Assembly (NCBI RefSeq): GCF_005405925.1
Contig: NZ_BJHV01000001.1
Coordinates: forward strand, 5,952,001 to 6,016,000
Source of the DNA: Streptomyces antimycoticus
GTDB taxonomy: Bacteria > Actinomycetota > Actinomycetes > Streptomycetales > Streptomycetaceae
Direction: 5' to 3'
Length of the DNA: 64,000 nt
Part shown: positions 9,349 through 22,839 of the stretch, piece by piece
Layout: each line of letters begins with the position of its first letter
Numbering within the stretch: the first letter of the stretch is position 1
Translations under genes and position numbers: made by a program
The notes under the pieces: generated by a model
Told to the model about the DNA's origin: nothing
The model's database searches: none
Seen by the model: the letters and a program-made list of their open reading frames with translations, nothing else

Positions 9349-10359
9349 GTGAGCTTCGTCGGGCCCTTGGGGCTGAGCGTGCGGGACCGGACTCTGGAAG
9401 CCGACACCCAGGCCGGGCTGACGGCGGTCGAAGAGGGCCTGCTGGAGGCCACCAAGAGCGATGTGCCCTTCATCACCGAGGCCGCCCAGCATCTGGTGCG
9501 GGCCGGTGGGAAGCGGTTCCGGCCCCTGCTGGTGCTGCTGGCCGCACAGTTCGGCGATCCTCACGCACCCGGAGTGGTGCCCTCGGCCGTGGTCGTCGAG
9601 CTCACCCATCTGGCGACGCTCTACCACGACGATGTGATGGACGAGGCGGAGGTGCGCCGCGGCGTCTCCAGCGCCAACGTCCGCTGGGGCAACTCGGTGG
9701 CGGTCCTCACCGGCGACTTCCTCTTCGCCCGGGCCTCGCACATCCTGGCCGACCTGGGCCCCGAGGCGGTGCGGATCCAGGCCGAGGCGTTCGAGCGGCT
9801 GGTCACCGGCCAGATCCTGGAGACGGCGGGCCCCCGCGACGGCCGTGACCCGGTTGAGCACTATCTGGATGTGCTGGCCGGCAAGACGGGCTCGCTGATC
9901 GCCGTCTCCGGCCGGTTCGGCGCGATGATGTCGGGCGCCGACGAGTCCATCGTCAACATCCTCACCCAGTACGGCGAGCGGCTCGGCATGGCCTTCCAGC
10001 TCGCCGACGATGTGCTGGACATCGCCAGCGACAGCCATGAGTCCGGCAAGACCCCCGGCACCGATCTGCGCGAGGGCGTGGCCACTCTGCCCGTGCTCTA
10101 TGTGCGGGAGCGGGCCGAGGCGACCGGTTCGGCCGAGGACCGCGAGCTGTGCGAGCTGCTCGCGGGCGATCTCAGCGATGACGCGCGCCTCGCCGAGGTG
10201 CTGCGGCGGCTGCGCGCCCATCCGGCGTTGGAGCAGGCCCGCCGGGTCACGGTCCGTTACGCGGCGGAGGCCCGTTCGATGCTGGCGCCGCTGCCCGAGG
10301 GCCCGGCGAAGGCGGCCCTCGAGGGGCTGTGCGACGCGGTGGTCCACCGGGCCGGCTGA
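9349..10359 (+). CDS. Long-chain polyprenyl diphosphate synthase
   Basis: Trans-prenyltransferase that adds isopentenyl units to an allylic diphosphate; in actinomycetes this type makes the menaquinone side chain. The 336 residues carry both aspartate-rich motifs: DDVMDEAEVRRG (first, near residue 94) and FQLADDVLDI (second), plus GGKRFRPLL for diphosphate binding. GTG 9349 was chosen because conserved sequence begins there (SFVGPLGLSVRDRTLEAD); the frame is open back to 9226. Residues before the first aspartate motif are small, consistent with a long product, though length cannot be fixed by eye. Its nearness to two complex I operons, which reduce menaquinone, fits the role. Confidence 0.88.
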   Translation: MSFVGPLGLSVRDRTLEADTQAGLTAVEEGLLEATKSDVPFITEAAQHLVRAGGKRFRPLLVLLAAQFGDPHAPGVVPSAVVVELTHLATLYHDDVMDEAEVRRGVSSANVRWGNSVAVLTGDFLFARASHILADLGPEAVRIQAEAFERLVTGQILETAGPRDGRDPVEHYLDVLAGKTGSLIAVSGRFGAMMSGADESIVNILTQYGERLGMAFQLADDVLDIASDSHESGKTPGTDLREGVATLPVLYVRERAEATGSAEDRELCELLAGDLSDDARLAEVLRRLRAHPALEQARRVTVRYAAEARSMLAPLPEGPAKAALEGLCDAVVHRAG

Positions 10360-10376
10360 CGCCCGGCCTCCCGCCC

Positions 10377-10560
10377 ACCGGTCGGCTGACACCCCGCCCA
10401 GCCCCGCCCATCGGCCCGGCTGACGCCCCCGCCCATCGACCCGGCTGGCCCCCGCCCGCCCTCGCGCACCGGTTGGCTGACACCCCGCCCAGCCCAGCCC
10501 ATCGGCCCGGCTGACGCCCCAGCCCATCGGCCCGGCTGACGCTCCACCCAGCCCCTGCCC
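10377..10560. repeat. 91-bp-period degenerate tandem repeat downstream of the polyprenyl synthase
   Basis: A block of about 53 bp beginning ACCGGTCGGCTGACACCCCG at 10377 recurs at 10468 with few changes. The core CATCGGCCCGGCTGACG occurs three times (10409, 10500, 10525). The strand is extremely C-rich. Open frames across it in several phases encode proline/arginine-rich low-complexity peptides and are not genes. It fills most of the gap before the LolA-like gene; 10561-10793 shows nothing I can name beyond a presumed promoter. Confidence 0.65.
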
Positions 10561-10793
10561 AGGCCCCCGCTCCGCTCCGACCGGCCCCGGCTCCGGGGAG
10601 TCGACCCTGACTCCCGGAGGAGCGGTGTCATCCCCGAGCAGTACACCTAGGTGATCCTGCGGGCTGACGCGCCACGTCACACGATTTGGTGGGATGAAAA
10701 GACCACCACATGGCGGGATCGGGTGACAATGGCCCGAGAGGGTGGACGAGTGCAAGCTGACGAACCGCCGCCGACGACGGAGGTAGAGCACAC

Positions 10794-12032
10794 ATGGCAC
10801 GGATCCGACCGACACAGGTCGCCGACGACGGCTTCTGGGATGACGAGCGGCCATCCCGGGGGAAGAAGGTCGCCCGGTACGCCGCCCCGGTCGCGGTCGC
10901 GGGCATCGCGGCGGCGACCATAGGACTGGTCCCGGCGCTGGCCAGCACCGGTGACCCCGACCTGCCGAAGATCTCGGCACAAGAGCTGATCAGCAAGATG
11001 GCGGCATCGGACGCCCAGCAGATGTCCGGTTCGGTGAAGATCACCACCGATCTGGGCATCCCCTCGCTCCCCGGCGGCGGCTCCCTCGCCGACCTCGGCG
11101 GGGCGCAGGGCGGCGAGGAGTCCGCCTCGCCCGAATCCCGGCTGATGGAGCTGGTCTCCGGCTCCCACACCCTGCGGGTGGCCACCGACGGCCCCGGCAA
11201 GCAGCGGGTGTCGATCGTCGAGAACGCCGCCGAGTACAGCATGATCCACAACGGCGACGAGATCTGGGCGTACGACAGCGGGAGCAACTCCGCCTACCAC
11301 GCCACCGCCCCCGAGGAGGCGAAGGCCAAGGGCGGCCACCGGCAGGAGCTGCCCAAGGACCTGCGGGGCGCCACGCCCCAGGAGATCGCCAAGACCGTGC
11401 TCAGCTCCGTGGACGACACCACGGATGTGACGGTCGACGGCACCTCCCGGGTCGCCGGACGGGACGCGTACGACCTGCTGATCAAGCCCAAGGCGGACAG
11501 CGACTCCACGATCGGATCCGTCCGTATCGCGGTGGACGCGGACAACGGTGTCCCGCTGAAGTTCACGCTCTCCCCGAAGAGCGGCGGCAAGGCGGCCATC
11601 GACGTGGGCTACACCAAGGTCGACTTCGGCAAGCCCAAGGCCGGCACCTTCGACTTCACCCCGCCCAAGGGCGCCAAGGTCACCGAGGAGCCCAAGGCCG
11701 ACCGGCCCGAGGCCAAGGACTTCGGCACCAAGGACTTCAAGGACGCCCAGGGCGCCCTGTCCGGGCTGAAGGTCGTCGGTGACGGCTGGGACTCGGTCGC
11801 CCGGCTCGACACCCCCGGCGGCGCGGCGTCCACGACCCCCGGCGGCGACAGCGGCCCGGGTGCGGCGTCCGGACTCCTCGGCGGCTTCGGCAAGGAGGTC
11901 AAGGGCGACTTCGGCTCCGGCACCGTGGTCAGCACCCGTCTGGTCAACGCGCTGCTCACCGACGACGGCAAGGTGTTCGTCGGTGCGGTCGACAAGGACG
12001 CCCTGGTCAAGGCCGCCAACGCGGCCAAGTGA
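10794..12032 (+). CDS. LolA/RseB-like outer-envelope protein
   Basis: 412 residues with an uncleaved or late-cleaved N-terminal membrane helix (ARYAAPVAVAGIAAATIGLVPAL in part, residues 27-50). A large extracellular region follows with the beta-rich pattern of the LolA-like superfamily: SGSVKITTDLGIPSL, QRVSIVENAAEYSMIHNGDE, YDSGSNSAYHA and GRDAYDLLIKP. Such proteins bind lipid tails or sense envelope stress. The ABC exporter genes follow within 50 bases on the same strand, suggesting the three products work together, perhaps delivering or exporting a lipid-like compound. Substrate unknown. ATG 10794 directly precedes the conserved start MARIRPTQ. Confidence 0.78.
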   Translation: MARIRPTQVADDGFWDDERPSRGKKVARYAAPVAVAGIAAATIGLVPALASTGDPDLPKISAQELISKMAASDAQQMSGSVKITTDLGIPSLPGGGSLADLGGAQGGEESASPESRLMELVSGSHTLRVATDGPGKQRVSIVENAAEYSMIHNGDEIWAYDSGSNSAYHATAPEEAKAKGGHRQELPKDLRGATPQEIAKTVLSSVDDTTDVTVDGTSRVAGRDAYDLLIKPKADSDSTIGSVRIAVDADNGVPLKFTLSPKSGGKAAIDVGYTKVDFGKPKAGTFDFTPPKGAKVTEEPKADRPEAKDFGTKDFKDAQGALSGLKVVGDGWDSVARLDTPGGAASTTPGGDSGPGAASGLLGGFGKEVKGDFGSGTVVSTRLVNALLTDDGKVFVGAVDKDALVKAANAAK

Positions 12033-12082
12033 GGCGCTGGGTGCGCACGGCGTAGAACACGACGCATAACGAAGGGGAGCCC

Positions 12083-13052
<970 letters not shown>

Positions 13053-13066
<14 letters not shown>

Positions 13067-14009
13067 GGAACTGGGGCCGCGGGCCGAGAGCGCAGGAACG
13101 GTTGACCTCGGCGCACCGGCCACCCGTACGGGGGAGAGAGCCCCGAACGCGCCCCGCCCGAACCCCCTGTGGGCCCTGGCCCTCTTCCGCTCCGAGCTGA
13201 CCACCACCCTCCGCCGCTGGCGGACCCTGGCCCTCCTCGGGGTGCTCGCACTGATCCCGATCCTCATCGGCGTCGCCGTGAAGATCGAGACGAGCGACGG
13301 CGACGGCCTCGGCGGCGGCCGTGGCGGAGACGTGCAGGGCCCCGCCTTCTTCTCCCAGATCACCAACAACGGGATCTTCCTGGTCTTCGCGTCACTGGCG
13401 GCGACGCTGCCCGTCTTCCTGCCGATGGTGATCGGTGTGATCACCGGTGACGCCATCGCCGGTGAGGCGGGCGCCGGAACGCTGCGCTATCTGCTGGTCG
13501 CCCCCGCCGGGCGGACCCGTCTCCTGCTGGCCAAATTCACCACGTCCATGGCCTTCTGCCTGATCGCGACCCTGATCGTGGCGCTCTCGGGCCTGGTGAC
13601 GGGGGCGCTGCTGTTCCCGCTCGGCGATGTCACGCTGATCTCCGGCATCACCGTCTCGTTCGAGGAAGCCCTGCTCCGGGCGCTCGGTGTGGCGGCCCTG
13701 GTGGCCCTGTCGCTGGTGGGGATCGCGACGGTGGGGCTGTTCATCTCCACCCTCACCAACAGCGGGATCGCGGCCATGGCCACGACCGTGGGGTTGGTCG
13801 TCACCGCGCAGATCCTCGACAGCATCCCGCAGCTCCACGCGATCCACCCGTATCTCTTCCCGCACTACTGGCTCAGCTTCGCCGATCTCCTGCGCGAGCC
13901 GGTCTACTGGGACGAGCTGGTCAAGAATCTGGGGCTGCAGGGGCTGTACGTCGCCGTGTTCGGCTCGGCGGCCTGGGCCCGGTTCACCGCGAAGGACATC
14001 ACGGCCTGA
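13053..14009 (+). CDS. ABC transporter permease (ABC-2 type)
   Basis: 318 residues with a 35-residue cytosolic N-terminus, a first membrane helix (TLALLGVLALIPILIGVAV), a periplasmic loop and five further helices, the ABC-2 layout. LPVFLPMVIGVITGDAIAGE followed by GTLRYLLVAPAGRTRLL is the coupling region seen in bacterial ABC-2 permeases. The start overlaps the ATPase gene. It is convergent with the aminopeptidase gene 59 bases downstream. Substrate unknown. Confidence 0.9.
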
Positions 14010-14068
14010 GCCGGTTGGGGCCGAACACCGAGCCGAGCACCGAGCCGAACACGGCACGTCATCCGGGA

Positions 14069-15250
<1,182 letters not shown>

Positions 15251-16348
15251 TCACCCGCCGGATATCGATCCCGGCCGGGCATCGGGCGCGGCGGCATCCG
15301 ATACGGCGACGTCCGATACGGCGACGTCCGCTATGACAGTCTCCGGAACGAGACCGGCTTCGGGAACGAGACCGGCCTCCGGAACGACAACGGCCTCCAC
15401 TGTCGCCGACAGCGCGGCCGCCCGCGCGGCGGCGTCGGCCAGCTCCCGCCGTGCCCGCCGGGCGGTGCGCAGCGCGTCCCAGGTGAGCAGCGCGAGGGCG
15501 AGCCAGACGAGGGCGAAGCCTGCCCACCGTTCGGGTGGCATCGTCTCGTGGAAGACGGTGATGCCGAGGGCGAACTGGAAGGTCGGCGCCACGTACTGCA
15601 GCATCCCGATCGTCGACAGCGGCAGCCGCACCGCCGAGGCCCCGAAGCAGATGAGCGGCAGCGCCGTGACGAAGCCACAGCTCGCCAGCAGCGCCGCATG
15701 TCCGGCGCCCTCACTCGCGAACGTGCTGTCGCCGCGCGCCCCGAGCCAGATCAGGAAGCCCAGCGCGGGCAGGAACTGTACGGCGGTCTCGGCGGCCAGC
15801 GACTCCAGCCCGTCCAGCCCGACCCGCTTCTTGGCCAGGCTGTACGTCGCGAAGCTGAAGGCGAGGGTGAGCGCGATCCACGGCAGCTTGCCGTAACCCA
15901 CCGCCAGCACGGCCACGGCCACCGCCCCGACGCCGACCGCAGCCCACTGCGCGGGCCGCAGCCGCTCCCGCAGCAGCAGCACCCCGAAGGCGATGCTGAC
16001 CAGCGGGTTGATGAAGTATCCGAGTGCGGCCTCCACCACGTGACCGCTGTTGACGCCCCAGATGTACAGGCCCCAGTTGATCGAGATCACGGTCGCGGCG
16101 AGCGCGATCATGCCCAGCCGCCGGGGCTCCCGCAGCAGCGGCCGTATCCAGCTCCAGCGGCGCAGCGTCAGCAGCAGCAGACCGACGGCCGCCAGCGACC
16201 ACACCATCCGGTGGGCGAGGATCTCCACCGCGCCGGCGGGCTCCAGCAGCGGCCAGAAGAGCGGCACCAGCCCCCAGAAGGCGTATGCCGCGAAGCCGTA
16301 GAGGAGACCGGAGCGATCGGCCCGGTCCTGCTGGTCCTGCGGCGTCAC
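15251..16348 (-). CDS. rarD: RarD-type EamA-family transporter
   Basis: Ten membrane helices in two EamA repeats; GLLYGFAAYAFWGLVPLFWP and INWGLYIWGVNSGHVVEAALGY are RarD hallmarks. RarD was first noted in chloramphenicol permeability, but its natural substrate is unresolved. The 365 residues exceed the usual 290-310 because of a cytosolic Ala/Val-rich tail with tandem peptides (VPEAGL twice, DVAVS twice), matching short DNA repeats at 15300-15375. GTG 16348 is preceded by GGGGAGGG on the minus strand. Stands alone between qorB-like and aminopeptidase genes on the same strand. Confidence 0.88.
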   Translation of the reverse strand: MTPQDQQDRADRSGLLYGFAAYAFWGLVPLFWPLLEPAGAVEILAHRMVWSLAAVGLLLLTLRRWSWIRPLLREPRRLGMIALAATVISINWGLYIWGVNSGHVVEAALGYFINPLVSIAFGVLLLRERLRPAQWAAVGVGAVAVAVLAVGYGKLPWIALTLAFSFATYSLAKKRVGLDGLESLAAETAVQFLPALGFLIWLGARGDSTFASEGAGHAALLASCGFVTALPLICFGASAVRLPLSTIGMLQYVAPTFQFALGITVFHETMPPERWAGFALVWLALALLTWDALRTARRARRELADAAARAAALSATVEAVVVPEAGLVPEAGLVPETVIADVAVSDVAVSDAAAPDARPGSISGG

Positions 16349-16482
16349 GGCACCCTCCCCGACGGCATGGCGAGCCCAGGCGGCCCGTTCCGAGGGTCCG
16401 AAGGTAGCGCTGGTGAGGCCCGCCTGTCATTCCCGTATCGGGATACGGTCATGACAGGTGGGCCGTGATGCTACGGGGCCGG

Positions 16483-17340
16483 TCAGCCCTTCAGCGCGAC
16501 CGCGACCGAGTCCGCGATGGGCGTGGTCGGGCGGCCGATGAGCCGGGACAGATCGCCCGGGGTGGCGGCCAGCCGGCCGCGCTCGATGGCCCCCTCGACG
16601 TCGGAGAGGATCACTGCGAGCGGCTCGGGGACGCCCGCGCCGGTGAGGATGGTCTGGTACTCCGCCGGGGAGACGGCGCCGTAGACGATCTCCTTGCCGG
16701 TCTGCTCCGCGATCACGGCGGCGTACTCGGCGAAGCTCCAGGCGGTGTCGCCGGACAGCTCGTACGCCTTGCCCTCGTGGCCCTCGCCGGTCAGGACGGC
16801 GACGGCGGCCGCGGCGTAGTCGGCGCGCGAGGCGGAGGCGACCCGGCCCTCGCCCGCGGCGCCCACGACGGCGCCGTGCTCCAGGACCGGGGCGAGGTTC
16901 TCGGTGTAGTTCTCGTGGTACCAGCCGTTGCGCAGCAGGACGTACGGCAGGCCGGAGTCGGTGACCGCCTTCTCGGTGATGTGGTGCTCGTCGGCCAGGG
17001 TGAAGTCGGCGGCCGGGCCGCCCAGAACGCTGGTGTAGGCGAGCAGCGCGACACCGGCCTCCTTGGCGGCGTCAATGACCGCCTGGTGCTGCGGACCGCG
17101 CTGCCCGACCTCGCTGCCGGAGATCAGCAGCACCTTGTCGCCCGCGGCGAAGGCGCCGGCGAGGGTCTCGGGCCGGTTGTAGTCGGCCTCATGCAGCCGT
17201 ACACCGCGGTCGGCGAAGTCGGCGGCCTTCGCGGTGTCGCGCACGACCGCGGTGATCTGGTCGGCGGGAACCTTCTCCAGCAGCCCCTCGACGACGAGTC
17301 GGCCGAGGTGGCCGGTGGCTCCGGTGACGACAATGCTCAT
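16483..17340 (-). CDS. NmrA-like NAD(P)-dependent reductase (QorB type)
   Basis: 285 residues of an atypical short-chain reductase: SIVVTGATGHLGRLVVEGLL is the dinucleotide motif, followed by ITAVVRDTAKAADF. The helix with [20 protein letters not shown] and the LRNGWYHENY segment match E. coli QorB quinone reductases. ATG 17340 was chosen because it follows AGGAGAG; the frame is open to 17397 with no conserved residues. The upstream 70 bases are unusually AT-rich for this genome, include CCTTAAGG and probably form its promoter and operator. QorB genes are often controlled by a divergent HxlR regulator, but none is present here. Confidence 0.88.
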   Translation of the reverse strand: MSIVVTGATGHLGRLVVEGLLEKVPADQITAVVRDTAKAADFADRGVRLHEADYNRPETLAGAFAAGDKVLLISGSEVGQRGPQHQAVIDAAKEAGVALLAYTSVLGGPAADFTLADEHHITEKAVTDSGLPYVLLRNGWYHENYTENLAPVLEHGAVVGAAGEGRVASASRADYAAAAVAVLTGEGHEGKAYELSGDTAWSFAEYAAVIAEQTGKEIVYGAVSPAEYQTILTGAGVPEPLAVILSDVEGAIERGRLAATPGDLSRLIGRPTTPIADSVAVALKG

Positions 17341-17344
17341 AGGT

Positions 17345-17415
17345 GTGACTCTCCTGTTCGGGATCGGCACACCTACCTTAAGGGAAGCGCTAACCAATAG
17401 AAAGGTACTTCCGGT
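17345..17415 (-). promoter_or_regulatory. Probable promoter/operator of the QorB-type reductase gene
   Basis: This short gap is locally AT-rich. It holds the self-complementary CCTTAAGG and related half-sites GTACCT and AGGTAGGT on the minus strand, next to GGTTAGCGC. HxlR-type redox regulators bind such short inverted sites in front of qorB genes elsewhere, so an operator is plausible. No -10/-35 pair stands out clearly. Confidence 0.35.
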
Positions 17416-17482
17416 TAAGTAAGTGTGTTCATCCGGGTCCGGGCCGGGGCCGGGTCCGCGGCGGAATCGGCGGGGGTTCGCG

Positions 17483-19446
17483 TCACTCCGGGACCTCGCT
17501 CTCCCGTGCCGCGAGGCTGACGGCGAACGGCAGGATCGTCACCGCGACACCCGGCAGGTCCTCCAGCGCCTTCGCCAGCGACTCCGCCGTGCCCCGGTGC
17601 AGCAGCTTGCCCAGCGGGGAGGTATAGGTGCGGCGCGGCACCAGCAGGGTCAGCGCGGTCTGCCCGTCCTCGGTGGTACGGGCCGCCAGCTCCATCACCG
17701 CATGGCGCAGCCGCCGGTCCGGGCACGCCACGACCTCCAGCGCCACCGTCACCCCCGCCGTCGCCTCCCACCGCGCCATCAGCCGGCGGGCATGGCTCTC
17801 GTCCACCATGAAGTGCACCGCGCGGACCTCGTCGGGCCGCAGCTCATGGGCGTAGCGCAGCGCCTTGACCGTCGCGAGGTCGATGCTGTCCGCCAGGACG
17901 AAGACGACATGGCGCCGCCAGCGCGGGACGTCGTCCCCCGGACGCGGCACCGCCTCCAGGGCGGCCGCCTCCGCGCGGTACTCGCGGTTGATCCGGATCA
18001 GCGCCCAGACTCCCAGCGGGAAGACCACCACGACCAGCCAGGCGCCCTCGGTGAACTTGGTGATCCCGAAGATCAGCACCACGGCGGCGGAGACGGCCGC
18101 GGTGGTGAGGTTGACCGCGATCTTCCAGCCCCGGCCCGGCTCCCGCCGCCGCAGGTGATAGGCGGTCAGCCCGGCCCCGGCCATGGTGAAGGCGGTGAAC
18201 ACGCCGATCGCGTACAGCGCCACCAGCCGGTCCACATTGGCCTCGGTGACCACCAGCAGCGCCAGCGCCACCACGGCCAGCGCGATGATCCCGTTGGAGA
18301 AGGCCAGCCGGTGGCCGCGCCGGGTGAGCTGCCGGGGCAGAAAGCGGTCCTCGGCCACGAAGCTGGCCAGGAAGGGGAAGCCGGTGAACGGCGTGTTGGC
18401 GCCCGTGTAGAGGATGAGCGCGGTCGCCAGCTGGACGAACGCCAGCCCCAGGGCGCCCACCGCCCCGTCGCCGAAGACCAGATGGGCCTCCTGCGCGAGG
18501 ACGGTCGGGGTGCCGTCCCGGTACGGGATGGCGTGGGTGAAGTGGGCGAGGGCGGAGACCCGAGGACCAGCGTGCCCAGGATGCAGCTCATCGTGATCAG
18601 CGTGCGGCGGGCGTTGTGGCCCTTGGGGTCGCGGAAGACCGAGACGCTGTTGGAGATCGCCTCCAGACCGGTCAGCGAGGAGCCGCCGTTGGCGAACGAG
18701 CGCAGCACGATGAAGAGCGAGGCGCCGTAGAGCCAGCCGCCGTCCGGGGTGCCGAGGTGGACGGCGCCCGCGGCGTGCACATCGGCGTGCGGAAGCCGCC
18801 CGGTGAGCCCGCGGACCACGCCGACCACCAGCATCAGGCCGATGGCGACGATGAACAGATAGGCGGGCGCCATGAAGACCCGCCCGGCCTCGCGCAGTCC
18901 GCGCAGATTGCCATAGGCGAGGATCAGGATCACCAGGGCGCTGAGGGGCAGTTGGAGATGGTCGATACCGGTCCAGGTGCCGCCGACGAGATGGGCGAAC
19001 GAGATGATCGCGTTGGTGCCCGCCGAGACCTGGACCGCGACGGTGACGATGTAGTCCACCAGCAGTGCCACGGAGGCGATCTGGGCGATGTCCGGGCCGA
19101 AGTTATCCCGCGCCACGACATACGAGCCGCCCGCCCGGGTGTAGATCATCACCACATCGCTGTAGCAGAGCGTGACCAGCAGCAGCACCAGCAGAATCGT
19201 CCCGGTCACCGGAAGGATCAGGGAGAACGCCGCGACCCCGATGACCGGCACCAGCACCCGCAGCATCTCCTCGCTGCCGTACGCCGTCGAGGAGATGCAG
19301 TCGGAGGCCAGCACGCCCAGCGCGGCCGGGTTGCCCAGCTTCTCGCGCCGGATCCGCTCGGTGACCAGGGGCGGGCCGAGCAGCAGCCGCTTGAGTCGGT
19401 AGGCGGGGCGGTCGGGCGGCTGGATCGGGGCGGCGGGGTCGGCCAT
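17483..19446 (-). CDS. KimA/YdaO-like APC-family permease (apparent frameshift)
   Basis: Twelve-helix permease whose N-terminal half (NPAALGVLASDCISSTAYGSEE and YTRAGGSYVVARDNFG, in parts) closely follows Bacillus KimA, a high-affinity K+/H+ symporter. The last 200 residues are cytosolic and resemble the regulatory domain of that family. The frame breaks in the C run 18559-18561; restoring one base (minus-strand GGGG) gives LVLGVSALAHFTHA and a 654-residue protein, normal for the family. This is probably a sequence error. It lies 130 bases downstream of korB on the same strand. General amino-acid transport remains an alternative to potassium. Confidence 0.75.
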
Positions 19447-19576
19447 GCGGATAGCAGAGCGGGTGCCCGGCCGGAGCGTGGTCAGACGCTCCGGCCGGGC
19501 ACCCGCCTGTGCCCGTATGTACGAATGTGCCCGCCGACGGTACGAAGGTGCCCGTCGGCGGGGCGGGCCGCTGAGG

Positions 19577-20651
<1,075 letters not shown>

Positions 20652-20659
<8 letters not shown>

Positions 20660-22604
20660 CGATGGCCTCCTTGAGGGCGGTGGCAAGCTGTTCGGCCTTG
20701 AAGGGCAGCCCGCGGACCTGGGTGAAGGAGCGGGTGTCGACCAGATAGCGGGCGCGCAGCAGCGTCGCCAGCTGACCCAGGTTCATCTCCGGCACCACCA
20801 CCTTCTCGTAACCCTCCAGCACCTTGCCGAGGTTGGCGGGGAAGGGGTTGATATGGCGCAGATGGGCCTGGGCGATCCGGTCGCCCGCGGTGCGGACGCG
20901 GCGCACCGCGGCGGTGATCGGGCCGTACGTCGACCCCCACCCGAGGACCAGGGTGCGGGCGTCGCCGGTCGGGTCGTCCACCTCGATGTCCGGCACGGTG
21001 ATGCCGTCCACCTTGGCCTGGCGGATGCGGACCATGTGCTCGTGGTTGGCCGGGTCGTAGGAGATGTTCCCCGAGCCGTCCTGCTTCTCGATGCCGCCGA
21101 TCCGGTGCTCCAGACCGGGTGTTCCCGGCACGGCCCAGGGGCGGGCCAGGGTCTCCGGGTCGCGCTTGTACGGCCAGAAGACCTCGGTGCCGTCGGCCAG
21201 CACATGGTTGGTCCCGGTCGCGAACTGGACGCGGAGGTCGGGCAGCTCGTCGACGTCCGGCACCCGCCAGGGCTCCGAGCCGTTGGCCAGATAGCCGTCC
21301 GACAGCAGGAAGACCGGGGTGCGGTAGGTCAGGGCGATCCGGACGGCGTCGAGCGCGGCGTCGAAGCAGTCGGCCGGGGTCTTCGGGGCCACGATCGGCA
21401 CCGGGGCCTCGCCGTTGCGCCCGTACATGGCCTGCAGCAGATCGGCCTGCTCGGTCTTGGTGGGCAGCCCGGTGGAGGGGCCGCCGCGCTGGATGTCGAT
21501 CACCAGCAGCGGCAGCTCCAGCGACACCGCGAGCCCGATGGTCTCCGACTTGAGCGCCACGCCCGGGCCGGAGGTGGTGGTCACGGCGAGGGAGCCGCCG
21601 AAGGCAGCGCCCAGTGCTGCGCCGATCCCGGCGATCTCGTCCTCGGCCTGGAAGCTGCGCACACCGAAGTTCTTGTGCTTGGACAGCTCGTGCAGGATGT
21701 CCGAGGCCGGGGTGATCGGATACGACCCCAGGAACAGCGGCAGATCCGCCTGGCGGGAGGCCGCGATCAGCCCGTACGACAGCGCCAGGTTTCCGGAGAT
21801 GTTCCGGTAGGTGCCGGTGGGGAAGGCCCTGGTGGCCGGGGCGACCTCGTAGGAGACCGCGAAGTCCTCGGTGGTCTCGCCGAAGTTCCAGCCCGCCCGG
21901 AAGGCCGCCACGTTCGCCTCGGCGATCTGCGGCTTCTTCGCGAACTTCTGCCGCAGGAACTTCTCGGTGCCCTCGGTCGGCCGGTGGTACATCCACGACA
22001 GCAGCCCGAGCGCGAACATGTTCTTGCTGCGCTCGGCCTCCTTGCGGGACAGGCCGAATTCCTTCAGCGCCTCGATGGTCAGCGTGGTGAGCGGCACCGG
22101 GTGGACGTGATAGCCGTCCAGCGAGCCGTCCTCCAGGGGGCTTTGGTCATAGCCGACCTTGGCCATCGGGCGCTTGGTGAACTCGTCGGTGTTGACGATG
22201 ATCTCCGCCCCGCGCGGCACATCGGGGAGGTTGGCCTTCAGTGCGGCCGGGTTCATCGCCACCAGTACGTTCGGCGCGTCACCTGGTGTGAGGATGTCGT
22301 GATCGGCGAAGTGGAGCTGGAAGCTCGACACTCCGGGCAGGGTGCCTGCGGGGGCACGGATCTCCGCCGGGAAGTTCGGCAGGGTCGACAGGTCGTTTCC
22401 GAATGACGCCGTCTCCGAGGTGAACCGGTCACCCGTGAGCTGCATACCGTCACCCGAGTCGCCCGCGAACCGGATGATCACCCGGTCCAGACGGCGGACC
22501 TCTTTACCGCCCTCTGCTGTTCGCTGCCCCCCGGCGGGCGTCTGCCCGCCCTGCTGATCGGCTGGTTCGGCCTGCTCGGCCGGGCTGCTGACCTGGCTGG
22601 TCAC
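20652..22604 (-). CDS. korA: 2-oxoacid:ferredoxin oxidoreductase, fused gamma-alpha subunit
   Basis: 650 residues. The N-terminal third is the gamma domain (VIIRFAGDSGDGMQLTGDRF) and the rest the alpha domain (GSYPITPASDILHELSKHKN, GAAFGGSLAVTTTSGPG and PLLVIDIQRGGPSTGLPTK). This is the fused two-gene form found in actinobacteria. GTG 22604 was chosen over a more upstream frame opening because GGGAGGTC precedes it. The first 35 residues are a Gln/Ala-rich linker. With korB it supplies reduced ferredoxin, which may feed the incomplete complex I encoded 6 kb away. Confidence 0.94.
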
Positions 22605-22731
22605 TGCTTCGGACCTCCCTTGAGGCGGCGCTCCCGGACAGTCGGTGCCGACCGGTTGTTGTCCCATGACCATCGTACGTCGGTAAGGGTGGCCTTCCTT
22701 GGCCGGATCACATGGTGGACGCCCAAAGAAG

Positions 22732-22750
22732 AACCATATATGTCATGGTT
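22732..22750 (-). promoter_or_regulatory. Candidate operator upstream of korAB
   Basis: AACCATATATGTCATGGTT is a 6-bp inverted repeat (AACCAT/ATGGTT) with a 7-bp spacer. It lies about 130 bases before the korA start in an AT-rich patch that contrasts with the 70% GC surroundings. It could be a binding site for a regulator of korAB. No cognate protein can be named. Confidence 0.4.
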
Positions 22751-22839
22751 TGGCATAACTCGTCCCATCCCCCGTGCTGCCATTTCCGGTGATCCCCCGT
22801 TCAGCCTTTGGCCCCGCTTTGGCCCGCGGAAGTCTGCTT

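Noticed and set aside
10377..10560. CRISPR array
   Set aside because: Repeats are imperfect, of unequal length, without unique spacers, and no cas genes are present.
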